The notes: a model not told the origin generated them from the sequence alone. A DNA stretch of 5,200 nucleotides from Rhodospirillaceae bacterium (GCA_947458525.1 CANHAG010000122.1:1-5200); one strand, 5' to 3'. Positions 1 through 4,952 are shown, counted from the stretch's first letter. Translations and numbers: made by a program.

Positions 1-32
1 ACCCCGGCGCTTGCACAACCGATGCATCACCC

Positions 33-157
33 CTATGCTACCCGCAGGACTCTACTTCCAAGTGACTCAACTTTGGGGAGCAGGTCATAGGCCTGCCACA
101 GCACGCGCCCGGCATTCAGCACGGCTTGTGCTTCGGGCAAGAGTTTTTTTGCTTCGT
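33..157 (-). pseudogene. Possible C-terminal coding remnant fused to a palindromic repeat
   Basis: The minus-strand frame ending at a TAG at 35-33 reads as a plausible protein tail of about 40 residues (EAKKLLPEAQAVLNAG..., ending SLGSRVLRVA), with GC-rich codons and a helical, amphipathic look. Going upstream the frame stays open through the palindromic repeat at 157-221 and back to a TAA at 308-306. No ATG lies in frame and no ribosome binding site is convincing. The best reading is the 3' end of a gene whose upstream part was lost or replaced when the repeat arrived. I do not recognise the family. A chance open frame in GC-rich DNA remains quite possible, and the plus-strand frame over the same bases also stays open. 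Confidence 0.22.
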
Positions 158-221
158 CATTCCCGCGAACGCGGGAATAGGGTTTTTCTCGGGTCTGGAT
201 CCCCGCCTGCGCGGGGATGAC
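157..221. repeat. REP-like double-palindrome intergenic repeat
   Basis: Two perfect 8-bp stem-loops stand in tandem: ATTCCCGC/GCGGGAAT at 159-178 (loop GAAC) and ATCCCCGC/GCGGGGAT at 199-218 (loop CTGC). The whole unit is bounded by GTCAT at 157-161 and ATGAC at 217-221, making it an inverted repeat with similar termini. This layout and wording match a widespread family of proteobacterial intergenic repeats, often mis-translated as RHSRxRGN or VIPAxAGIQ peptides. Many more copies would be expected elsewhere in the genome. A more degenerate relative lies at 4814-4836. Confidence 0.85.
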
Positions 222-326
222 AGTGGGGAGGTGATGGCGGCGCGTAGTGAATGGGTTTCGAATCTGTGCTCCGGATTTTACCGCGATTGTAAGGCAAAAA
301 ATCAGTTACACTAACAGCACGCTTGT

Positions 327-1391
327 TCAACAATTGCGGCCTTGTGATTTATACCACTCTTGCTTTGTGAGTTCCCATATCTCACGCTGTTTATAATCAG
401 AATTCACAAATTCTGCTGGTTCGAGGCGAATCAACCTTGCACCGGTTTTTTCTTTAATGCGTCGGGAACGCTTATTCCCTGCAGCATTGGCAAAAGTGAG
501 TTTATCGAAGCCAATAACGTCAAATGCGTAGTTCATGACGGGTATTACCGCTTCGGTCATGATGCCTTGACCCCAAAATTTTTTTGCGAGCCAAAATCCC
601 CTATTTTCCGGGCTGCCTTCCTTCCATAACCCGATGGAGCCGATAATTTCGTTTGGTTTGTCTTTTAAAACGATTCCCCACACCCATGCATCTTTACCTT
701 GTTTGGGGAAAATCTCTGTTCTCATATATTCGAGAACGCCGCCTTTCGGATAAGGCCATGGAACCTCCCTATTTAATTCACTAATAACATCATATGTTGC
801 AAAATTTTTTTCATAAGAAGGCGCGTCTGCCTCAATGATTTCACGAAGTATCAATCGTTCGGTTCGAAAAGAAGGAAATTCAAATTTTTTCATACACTGA
901 TCCAAAGGTTTTTTAAGTTTTTTGGTAAGAAACTGCGCAATAAAATGTGCAGTTTCCTCTGGGGTTTCTTGTGCATTGTCATGGATCAAATAGCTAAAAT
1001 CTCGCTCATGGTAGCCGTCGTTATACATTTCTTGAATTCTTTTTCTTTCCCAATTTTCCAATTGTCTGGAATTTCGAGTGGATAAAGCGACCTTCATGGG
1101 AGGAGATAAAGTGACGCATATCAGATCAGCATTCAGATGTTGCTGCAAATACTCCCAATCTTCATGGCGCAAAGGGAAGGCTACGAATATGTTTTGGCAG
1201 TCCAGTTCCCTAGCATGCTGAACAATTGCCTGCAATACAGTCGGTATCCATTTTTCTAAGTCACTATCATGGTTGCCAAGTTCATCACCCTCGATAAACA
1301 CGCAGTCAGAAATAATATTTGCCAGTTTCTGAGCGACTGTTGACTTGCCAGAGTTAATCGAGCCATTCACAATGATAACGGTTTGCAACAC
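327..1391 (-). CDS. P-loop kinase-like ATPase / GNAT N-acetyltransferase fusion protein
   Basis: The 354-residue protein has two domains. Residues 1-165 form a small P-loop NTPase of the shikimate-kinase/AAA_33-like type: Walker A GSINSGKST at 10-18 follows the hydrophobic strand TVIIV, and a second strand VFIEGDEL lies at 31-38. Residues 170-345 form a RimJ/RimL-type GNAT domain: FRTERLILREI at 175-185 is the usual opening strand, GSIGLW lies at 251-256, and FWLAKKFWGQGIMTEA at 267-282 carries the acetyl-CoA loop. Start is GTG (1391-1389) with only a weak upstream TAGG; no ATG lies between it and Met99. Met167 could be an internal start for GNAT alone, but no good binding site precedes it. 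Substrates are unknown; joint phosphorylation and acetylation of one small molecule or drug is only a guess. Base composition is clearly AT-richer than the genes to the right, suggesting transfer. It stands alone, convergent with nothing. Confidence 0.85.
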   Translation of the reverse strand: MLQTVIIVNGSINSGKSTVAQKLANIISDCVFIEGDELGNHDSDLEKWIPTVLQAIVQHARELDCQNIFVAFPLRHEDWEYLQQHLNADLICVTLSPPMKVALSTRNSRQLENWERKRIQEMYNDGYHERDFSYLIHDNAQETPEETAHFIAQFLTKKLKKPLDQCMKKFEFPSFRTERLILREIIEADAPSYEKNFATYDVISELNREVPWPYPKGGVLEYMRTEIFPKQGKDAWVWGIVLKDKPNEIIGSIGLWKEGSPENRGFWLAKKFWGQGIMTEAVIPVMNYAFDVIGFDKLTFANAAGNKRSRRIKEKTGARLIRLEPAEFVNSDYKQREIWELTKQEWYKSQGRNC

Positions 1392-1417
1392 CCTGTGCCT
1401 ACAAGAATCGTTTTTTC

Positions 1418-1476
1418 TTCCCGTTTAATATTCGAACTTATTTTTTCCTTATATCTCAGCGGCTAAAAAACGGGAA
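1418..1476. promoter_or_regulatory. Inverted repeat upstream of the kinase-GNAT gene
   Basis: TTCCCGTTT at 1418-1426 is matched by its exact reverse complement AAACGGGAA at 1468-1476, separated by 41 AT-rich bases. A minus-strand TATAAG (1453-1448) inside this segment could be a -10 element, though no good -35 accompanies it. The pair sits 27-85 bases upstream of the GTG start of the kinase-GNAT gene, where an operator could sit. Evidence is the repeat and its position only. Confidence 0.25.
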
Positions 1477-1547
1477 ATACTATTTGCGAACCTGTGTGAG
1501 ATGAGACTGAGATTCGCCCCCCAGAGGATTCAACTCACTTCTGTTTC

Positions 1548-1569
1548 AAATGGCGGACAGGGTGGGATT
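1548..1569 (-). repeat. Partial copy of the tRNA-Ser 3' end
   Basis: Positions 1548-1569 repeat 1687-1708 with a single mismatch in 22 bases (T at 1563 for C). In tRNA terms the copy contains CCA, the discriminator base, the whole 3' acceptor strand and the 3' half of the T stem, in the same orientation as the real gene and 139 bases downstream of it. The match ends in the T loop; a GTTCGA on the minus strand about 45 bases away could be the other half of an interrupted T arm. Such copies arise at tRNA integration sites (attL/attR) or as decayed tandem tRNAs. No integrase is in the window. Confidence 0.7.
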
Positions 1570-1689
1570 GGCTCGCTTCGCTCGCCTCATCTCGCGCGGT
1601 TGCGCTCGGTGTCGAACTTCGTTCTCATCCCAGCATGATATTTTTATTTCTGGGGGGCGCTGTTGCGCCTGATCCCTTCCTTCGTAAAA

Positions 1690-1779
1690 TGGCGGACAGG
1701 GCGGGATTCGAACCCGCGATACGGTCTCCCGTATACACACTTTCCAGGCGTGCGCCTTCAACCACTCGGCCACCTGTCC
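1690..1779 (-). tRNA. tRNA-Ser (anticodon GGA)
   Basis: Read on the minus strand this folds as a complete class II tRNA of 90 nt including an encoded CCA (1692-1690). The 7-bp acceptor stem is GGACAGG/CCTGTCC (1779-1773 with 1700-1694), with discriminator G at 1693. The D arm contains GAGTGGTTGAAGG. The anticodon stem CACGC/GTGTG holds loop CTGGAAA, with anticodon GGA at 1745-1743. The long variable arm ATACGG-GAGA-CCGTAT is the serine hallmark, and the T arm is GCGGG-TTCGAAT-CCCGC. GGA decodes UCC and UCU. No clear promoter is visible just upstream. Confidence 0.97.
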
Positions 1780-1834
1780 ACTCCATAGTCCCGGCGCACT
1801 CGGCGTGCGCGTTGACTCGGGCCTGCTGACCCTC

Positions 1835-1912
1835 GCCCTGACGGGCTGCTTCGCAGTCCAAAACGCCTGCTGGCGTTTTGCCAACCACTTCCCACTTCGC
1901 TCCTGACGGAGC
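1835..1912. repeat. Cluster of three short hairpins upstream of tRNA-Ser
   Basis: Three compact hairpins occur in 78 bases: GCCC-TGAC-GGGC (1835-1846), CAAAACGCC-TGCT-GGCGTTTTG (1859-1880, 9 bp, terminator-like with a T4 run on either strand), and GCTCC-TGAC-GGAGC (1899-1912). The outer two share the same TGAC loop and are both followed within a few bases by TTCG, so they look like members of one small repeat family. The central hairpin could act as a weak bidirectional terminator. On the minus strand they lie upstream of the tRNA, where they could belong to its leader. Confidence 0.5.
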
Positions 1913-1980
1913 TTCGAGGGACATTGCGGTCACCCATCCGCGGGCGGGAGCTATATAGCGCGGCGAACCCGGTTGTGCAT

Positions 1981-2016
1981 CAGTTTTATTTCGCCCATGG
2001 AAAAACTGCATATACT
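1981..2016 (+). promoter_or_regulatory. Inverted repeat with a -10-like TATACT in the leader of the ceramidase-like pair
   Basis: CAGTTTT at 1981-1987 and AAAACTG at 2002-2008 form a 7-bp inverted repeat with a 14-base centre, immediately followed by TATACT (2011-2016), one mismatch from the consensus -10. No convincing -35 lies at the right distance. If used, this promoter would give a leader of about 180 bases before the first ceramidase-like gene. It is a candidate only. Confidence 0.25.
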
Positions 2017-2031
2017 CTGTTGGAGGCTGGC

Positions 2032-2047
2032 ATAACGCGCGCGTTAT
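2032..2047. promoter_or_regulatory. Perfect 16-bp palindrome ATAACGCGCGCGTTAT
   Basis: A perfect two-fold symmetric 16-mer lies in the gene-free leader about 155 bases upstream of the first ceramidase-like start. Dyads of this size without a loop are typical of operators bound by dimeric regulators rather than RNA hairpins. Twenty bases further on, CTGATTA (2067-2073) and TAATCAG (2085-2091) form a second dyad that encloses GGCATG (2076-2081), the reverse complement of CATGCC at 2057-2062. No specific regulator can be assigned. Confidence 0.45.
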
Positions 2048-2066
2048 CCCGGCGGTCATGCCATGG

Positions 2067-2091
2067 CTGATTACCGGCATGGGATAATCAG
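2067..2091. repeat. Nested inverted repeats CTGATTA/TAATCAG and CATGCC/GGCATG
   Basis: CTGATTA at 2067-2073 pairs with TAATCAG at 2085-2091 across 11 bases. An alternative pairing joins CATGCC (2057-2062) with GGCATG (2076-2081). The two hairpins are mutually exclusive, as in an attenuator or a composite operator, but no leader peptide or known riboswitch motif is visible. Confidence 0.35.
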
Positions 2092-2185
2092 TTACTGAAA
2101 ACGCCACCCTGTTGACTCTCTGGCGCCACTTCTTGTGCGGCGCACTAAAACCCACTATTTTTCAGGCGATAAGGCGGGGATTTTC

Positions 2186-2194
2186 TGTTATAGT
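2186..2194 (+). promoter_or_regulatory. Extended -10 promoter candidate for a leaderless transcript
   Basis: TGTTATAGT fits an extended -10 (TGn followed by TATAGT, two mismatches from TATAAT). It ends six bases before the GTG at 2201, so transcription would begin at or beside the start codon. That would explain why no Shine-Dalgarno precedes this GTG. No good -35 is present, which extended -10 promoters tolerate. Confidence 0.35.
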
Positions 2195-2200
2195 CAGTGT

Positions 2201-2902
2201 GTGGATCAATCTTTATCGCATTTTTATGGTGTCTGTGAGCGTCATGGGCTGGGGCTGTTTGCAGAGCCGCTGAATGTCATCACCAATGTCGGGTTTCTGA
2301 TCGTCGCTATTGCGATTTACCGTTTCTACCATAAGCATGAAGATATTACGGGGCGCTGGATCTGGGATATTCATGCCCTCACGTTTCTCACCTTCATCAT
2401 CGGCGTCAACAGCATGATTTTTCACATGATGCCCACGCCGTTTACGGAGCTGATGGATACCGTGCCCATCGTCATGTTCATTCTGATTTTTTTCTTAAGC
2501 GTGCTCTTCCGCATCGGGCGGACAAATTTCTTTCAGGCGGCGGTGGCGTTTATCGCATTTCTTGGCTTCTCGCATATGCTGGTACATCAGTTCCCCCGCG
2601 CGCTGAACGACTCCATCGGCTATCTCTCAAGCATGATCGCGCTCATCATGATTGCGGTCTATCTGCATCTGAAGGCGCGCCCTTCATCGTCGCATTTCAT
2701 GCTGGCGGCGATTATCGGGGTCACCTCGCTTTTCTGCCGCGCGATTGACCGCGAAGTGTGCGCCATGTTCCCGCTTGGCACACATTTTCTGTGGCATATA
2801 CTGAATGCGGTATTGCTTTACATTCTGCTTAAACAGATTATCCGTAACGTGAACCGCGAGGCGCGCCTTAAACGTATGGCATGGGATTCAAGCGCGATAT
2901 GA
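2201..2902 (+). CDS. Alkaline ceramidase-family integral membrane hydrolase (copy 1)
   Basis: The 233-residue protein is almost entirely hydrophobic, with about seven membrane segments (roughly 24-44, 56-77, 87-104, 112-130, 138-156, 165-180, 194-215), fitting the ceramidase/CREST fold that cleaves the amide bond of ceramides. Landmarks of the family are present: CER at 12-14 and AEPLNVITN at 21-29 (calcium-site region), Ser71 and His75 in GVNSMIFH, Asp86, Asp183 in RAIDRE, and His195/His199 in GTHFLWH. These match the Ser, Asp and three zinc-binding His of human ACER3. I chose GTG 2201 because it aligns with the start of copy 2; an in-frame GTG at 2135 would add 22 uncharged, unlike residues. 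No Shine-Dalgarno precedes either. The stop overlaps the next gene (ATGA), so the two are probably translationally coupled. Family call is firm; the lipid substrate is not known. Confidence 0.85.
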   Translation: MDQSLSHFYGVCERHGLGLFAEPLNVITNVGFLIVAIAIYRFYHKHEDITGRWIWDIHALTFLTFIIGVNSMIFHMMPTPFTELMDTVPIVMFILIFFLSVLFRIGRTNFFQAAVAFIAFLGFSHMLVHQFPRALNDSIGYLSSMIALIMIAVYLHLKARPSSSHFMLAAIIGVTSLFCRAIDREVCAMFPLGTHFLWHILNAVLLYILLKQIIRNVNREARLKRMAWDSSAI

Positions 2903-3576
2903 CCGAGACAGGAACACATCTATTCAACTACCTCGACGTCTATTGCGAACGGGCGGGTGAAGCCGGATTCTGGGCAGAACCAGTCAATGCCATCACCAAC
3001 CTCGCGTTTATCATTGCGGCGCTGTTGGTGGCGCGTGTGCTCTGGCAGCGGAAGATTTCGCCTGCGTTTGATCTATGGGCGCTGACGATCATTCTTTTCG
3101 GCATCGGGGTGGGTAGTGGCCTGTGGCATATTTATGCTACGCATCCGACCTTGCTGGCGGATGTGATTCCGATTGCACTGTTTCTGCATTTATTTCTCAT
3201 CAGCGCGTTGCGCCGGCTGTTCCATTATTCCTGGGTTAAAACGCTTGCGGGCTGGGCAGGCTTTGTGCTGGCGACAATCGCTGCAGAGCTTTACCTGCCG
3301 CCAGATATGCTGAATGGCAGTGTCATGTATCTGCCGGCTTTTGTGGTGCTTTTGTTATTGACGCTGGGGCTCACGCGCCGCCGCCACCCGGCCGCGCGGG
3401 ATTTTGCCGTGGCGGCGGGGGTTTTTCTGGTCTCCGTCACGCTGCGAACGGTGGATATGGCGATCTGCGACCACTTCGCCCTCGGTACGCATTTCCTCTG
3501 GCATCTGCTGAATGCCTACCTGCTCTGGCGCCTGCTGATGGCGCTGGTGCCGGGCAGCAATGTCTCGATCAAGTAG
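2899..3576 (+). CDS. Alkaline ceramidase-family integral membrane hydrolase (copy 2)
   Basis: This 225-residue protein is a diverged paralogue of the gene just upstream, with the same seven-segment plan. It repeats YCER at 15-18, FWAEPVNAITN at 24-34, Ser73 and His77 in GVGSGLWH, Asp88 in ADVIP, Asp186 in RTVDMAIC and His198/His202 in GTHFLWHLLNAYLLW. The putative catalytic set is therefore complete, so it should be active as a zinc-dependent lipid amidase rather than a dead copy. Outside these motifs the two copies differ widely, arguing for an old duplication or separate recruitment rather than a recent copy. ATG 2899 overlaps the previous TGA in an ATGA arrangement; an ATG at 2881 in the same frame would add six residues. 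It ends 36 bases before the glutathione transferase gene. Substrate and reaction direction (hydrolysis or reverse synthesis) cannot be told. Confidence 0.85.
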   Translation: MTETGTHLFNYLDVYCERAGEAGFWAEPVNAITNLAFIIAALLVARVLWQRKISPAFDLWALTIILFGIGVGSGLWHIYATHPTLLADVIPIALFLHLFLISALRRLFHYSWVKTLAGWAGFVLATIAAELYLPPDMLNGSVMYLPAFVVLLLLTLGLTRRRHPAARDFAVAAGVFLVSVTLRTVDMAICDHFALGTHFLWHLLNAYLLWRLLMALVPGSNVSIK

Positions 3577-3602
3577 CTAGACTCACCACTTCATCAACCA
3601 CA

Positions 3603-3608
3603 AGGAGG
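3603..3608 (+). promoter_or_regulatory. Perfect Shine-Dalgarno AGGAGG of the glutathione transferase gene
   Basis: AGGAGG stands four bases before the ATG at 3613. It is the only consensus ribosome binding site in the cluster and predicts stronger initiation for the transferase than for the two membrane proteins upstream. Confidence 0.9.
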
Positions 3609-3612
3609 CGTT

Positions 3613-4242
3613 ATGTATCAGTTATTTTATTCCCCCGGTTCCTGCTCGATGGCCGTGCATGTGCTGCTGAATGAAACCGGCCAGAAAGTAGAGCTGATGA
3701 AGGCCGATCTGGCCGCGCAGCCTAGAAGCCCGGAACTGATCAAACATAACCCGCGCGGGCAGGTGCCGGTGCTGGTGGTGGATGGTAAAACCCTGCGTGA
3801 AGGCGCGGCGATTCTCACCTATCTGTGCGAAACGCATAAAAGCCCCCTCCTGCCCGCTTCCGGATGGGAGCGCGCCAAAGCGCAGGAATGGCTGGCCTTC
3901 GCTAACAGCTCGCTGCACCCGGCCTATGGCCGTGCCTTTTTCCTTGGCCGCCAGCTTGGCGAGGCGGCAGCGACAAGCCCGGTGATGAAAGCGGCGCTCG
4001 ATTCCATTCAGAAACTATGGGACGAAGTCGAGCAGGAACTGCAAGCAAAGCCCTATATCTGCGGGAAGGATATTACCGTGGCAGATATCCTCATCACGGT
4101 GATTGCGAACTGGAGCACATATTTTGGCAATGCCATTACCCTTGGCGCCAAAACCAAAGAATATCTGAAGCGCGTGACATCACGCCCAGCCTATCAGCAG
4201 GCGCTCAGCACTGAGAGTGTGGTGTATAAAGTCGCGGCTTAG
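3613..4242 (+). CDS. Glutathione S-transferase, beta-class type
   Basis: The 209-residue soluble protein has the usual GST length and layout. The N-terminal thioredoxin-fold domain (1-78) opens with LFYSPGSCSMAVH, where Cys11 matches the conserved active-site cysteine (Cys10) of bacterial beta-class enzymes. NPRGQVPVL (46-54) supplies the cis-proline Pro52 that binds the glutathione backbone, and REGAAIL (62-68) includes the Glu that binds its glutamyl part. The C-terminal helical domain holds LHPAYG (101-106), near the beta-class His, and the GST folding motif ITVADI (154-159). It conjugates or reduces electrophiles and peroxides with glutathione in the cytoplasm. The gene lies 36 bases after the second ceramidase-like gene on the same strand, with no terminator between, so co-transcription is likely. 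A specific substrate cannot be inferred. Confidence 0.95.
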   Translation: MYQLFYSPGSCSMAVHVLLNETGQKVELMKADLAAQPRSPELIKHNPRGQVPVLVVDGKTLREGAAILTYLCETHKSPLLPASGWERAKAQEWLAFANSSLHPAYGRAFFLGRQLGEAAATSPVMKAALDSIQKLWDEVEQELQAKPYICGKDITVADILITVIANWSTYFGNAITLGAKTKEYLKRVTSRPAYQQALSTESVVYKVAA

Positions 4243-4302
4243 GTGGTGTAGTCACGAGATACGCCCCATTCGCTGCGAACAGAATGGAGTCTATAGTCAT
4301 TT

Positions 4303-4332
4303 GCATAAATAATTACACATAATTATTTATGC
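4303..4332. repeat. Perfect 13-bp AT-rich hairpin downstream of the GST gene
   Basis: GCATAAATAATTA (4303-4315) and TAATTATTTATGC (4320-4332) pair perfectly around a CACA loop. The stem is far longer and AT-richer than other dyads here, and lacks the GC-rich stem and T-run of an ordinary intrinsic terminator. It begins 60 bases after the GST stop, so it may protect the mRNA 3' end, or be a protein-binding dyad or a mobile-element remnant. Confidence 0.6.
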
Positions 4333-4353
4333 GTCTCGCTCGCTACGCGGCGC

Positions 4354-4381
4354 AAAACCGCCGCTTACGGCGGACGGTTTT
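4354..4381. terminator. Probable terminator of the ceramidase-GST cluster
   Basis: A perfect CCGCCG-CTTA-CGGCGG stem (4358-4373) is flanked by AAAA and, four bases later, TTTT; an alternative outer pairing AAAACCG (4354-4360) with CGGTTTT (4375-4381) is also possible. It lies 112 bases after the GST stop and is the first GC-rich stem with a T-run there. The T-run is short (four), so termination may be partial, and the A-run could serve the opposite strand. Confidence 0.5.
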
Positions 4382-4382
4382 G

Positions 4383-4418
4383 ATACTCACTTGTGCAATA
4401 AATTGCTCAAGTGAGTAT
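4383..4418. repeat. 11-bp hairpin ATACTCACTTG/CAAGTGAGTAT
   Basis: ATACTCACTTG (4383-4393) pairs perfectly with CAAGTGAGTAT (4408-4418). After a T-T mismatch the stem continues as GCAA/TTGC (4395-4398 with 4403-4406) around a TAAA loop, giving 15 pairs over 36 bases. It follows the terminator directly. No T-run follows, so it is not an evident terminator. Confidence 0.6.
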
Positions 4419-4436
4419 ATCTCGCAGCTGCACTAT

Positions 4437-4683
4437 CCTTTGGAACCAGCGCGTGCGGGGAATAGGCGCGCAGGACTTCTGAGTCTTTGTTTCTGATGCC
4501 ACAGGAGCAGGAACCTGATGCCCCAGCATCTGATTCCCCAGCAAACGCAACAAGGGCGGGGAAGTTGCCTACCCCGCCCTTGAAACCTTTGGCACCGAGC
4601 GAATTCGCGCTGAGCGCGTTCGTTTTTGCCGCAGTTTGTCCGGATGCTGCCCTAAGGCCCGAAGGCCAAAGGGCAGGCAATCC
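4437..4683 (+). ncRNA. Candidate structured RNA of unknown family
   Basis: Four sizeable hairpins follow one another: GGAA-x3-GATGC-CCCA-GCATC-x3-TTCC (4510-4537, symmetric internal loop), CAAGGGCGGGG/CCCCGCCCTTG (4551-4582, 11 bp, 10-base loop), the stem at 4600-4622 followed by T5, and TGCCCT-AA-GGCC-CGAA-GGCC-AA-AGGGCA (4648-4675), extended by GGATGC/GCaATCC to 4642-4683. An 11-base motif, CCTTTGGAACC (4437-4447), recurs as CCTTTGGCACC (4586-4596), both followed by AGCG. Symmetric internal loops and a tetraloop-capped stem argue for selected RNA structure rather than chance. I looked for tmRNA, RNase P, SRP and cobalamin/TPP riboswitch signatures and found none. Plus strand is preferred only because of the T5 at 4623; a minus-strand RNA is possible. 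Boundaries are uncertain. Confidence 0.35.
4600..4627 (+). terminator. Intrinsic terminator inside the gene-free region
   Basis: CGAA-TT-CGCGC-TGA-GCGCG-TTCG (4600-4622) forms a GC-rich stem with a two-base bulge and is followed at once by TTTTT (4623-4627). This is the best plus-strand terminator in the gene-free region. It lies far from the GST stop and after another probable terminator, so it suggests a separate short transcript starting somewhere after about 4420. Confidence 0.5.
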
Positions 4684-4813
4684 AAACCGGATGGGCACTA
4701 GACCCCACCACGATTCGCGCCTCTGGCGCTATTCCTGACATGTCTAGCGGACACTTCCATCAGGAAACTCGGGAACGATCTCGATGGCTTTCGCCGCCGC
4801 TGCTCCCATTCAG

Positions 4814-4836
4814 CCACCCTTCGTGGGGATGACCGG
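4814..4836 (-). repeat. Degenerate palindromic repeat related to the one at 157-221
   Basis: On the minus strand this reads GGTCATCCCCACGAAGGGTGG, resembling the GTCATCCCCGC half of the repeat at 157-221, with a short CCAC/GTGG stem around CCTTC. The second palindrome is not preserved. It looks like a decayed or half copy of the same dispersed family. Confidence 0.4.
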
Positions 4837-4952
4837 AGGGGTACGATTCCCCCCGTGATGAATTCTGCTCTCTGGTTCGCACCGAAGTCGGTCATTCATC
4901 GTGCTTTGGGTTATAGCCGGGTCGTCGCCGCTCCGCCATGCAGCGATTATTA

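Noticed and set aside
360..629. Plus-strand open frame of 89 codons
   Set aside because: It lies wholly antisense within the GNAT domain of the convincing minus-strand gene.
1625..2155. Minus-strand open frame of 176 codons
   Set aside because: It runs straight through the complete tRNA-Ser gene and several hairpins, and its translation shows no recognisable fold or motif.
2135..2200. N-terminal extension of the first ceramidase-like protein
   Set aside because: The extra 22 residues have no counterpart in copy 2, no ribosome site precedes the GTG at 2135, and the extended -10 lies inside this stretch.
4492..4540. CRISPR or tandem repeat based on repeated CTGATGCC
   Set aside because: Only three imperfect occurrences with irregular spacing, and two of them are arms of a hairpin.
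4642..4683. Integron attC site
   Set aside because: The imperfect hairpin is suggestive, but the RYYYAAC and GTTRRRY core sites are missing at its ends.
4387..4698. Minus-strand open frame of 103 codons, and the opposed plus-strand frame at 4487-4738
   Set aside because: Both are open over the same GC-rich, hairpin-rich bases, have low-complexity Ala/Pro/Gly/Ser translations, and neither has a good ribosome site. Structured RNA explains the region better.
4838..4852. tRNA-like T arm GGGG-TACGATT-CCCC
   Set aside because: The loop has A where T55 is nearly invariant, and no acceptor stem, anticodon arm or CCA surrounds it.
4425..4900. tmRNA, RNase P RNA, SRP RNA or a common riboswitch
   Set aside because: I found no tmRNA tag frame, no GAGGAAAGUCCGG of RNase P, no GGAAGGAAGCAGCC-like SRP apical region, and no cobalamin or TPP box on either strand. 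A GATGAATGACC on the minus strand near 4890 resembles the 3' part of RNase P but stands alone.
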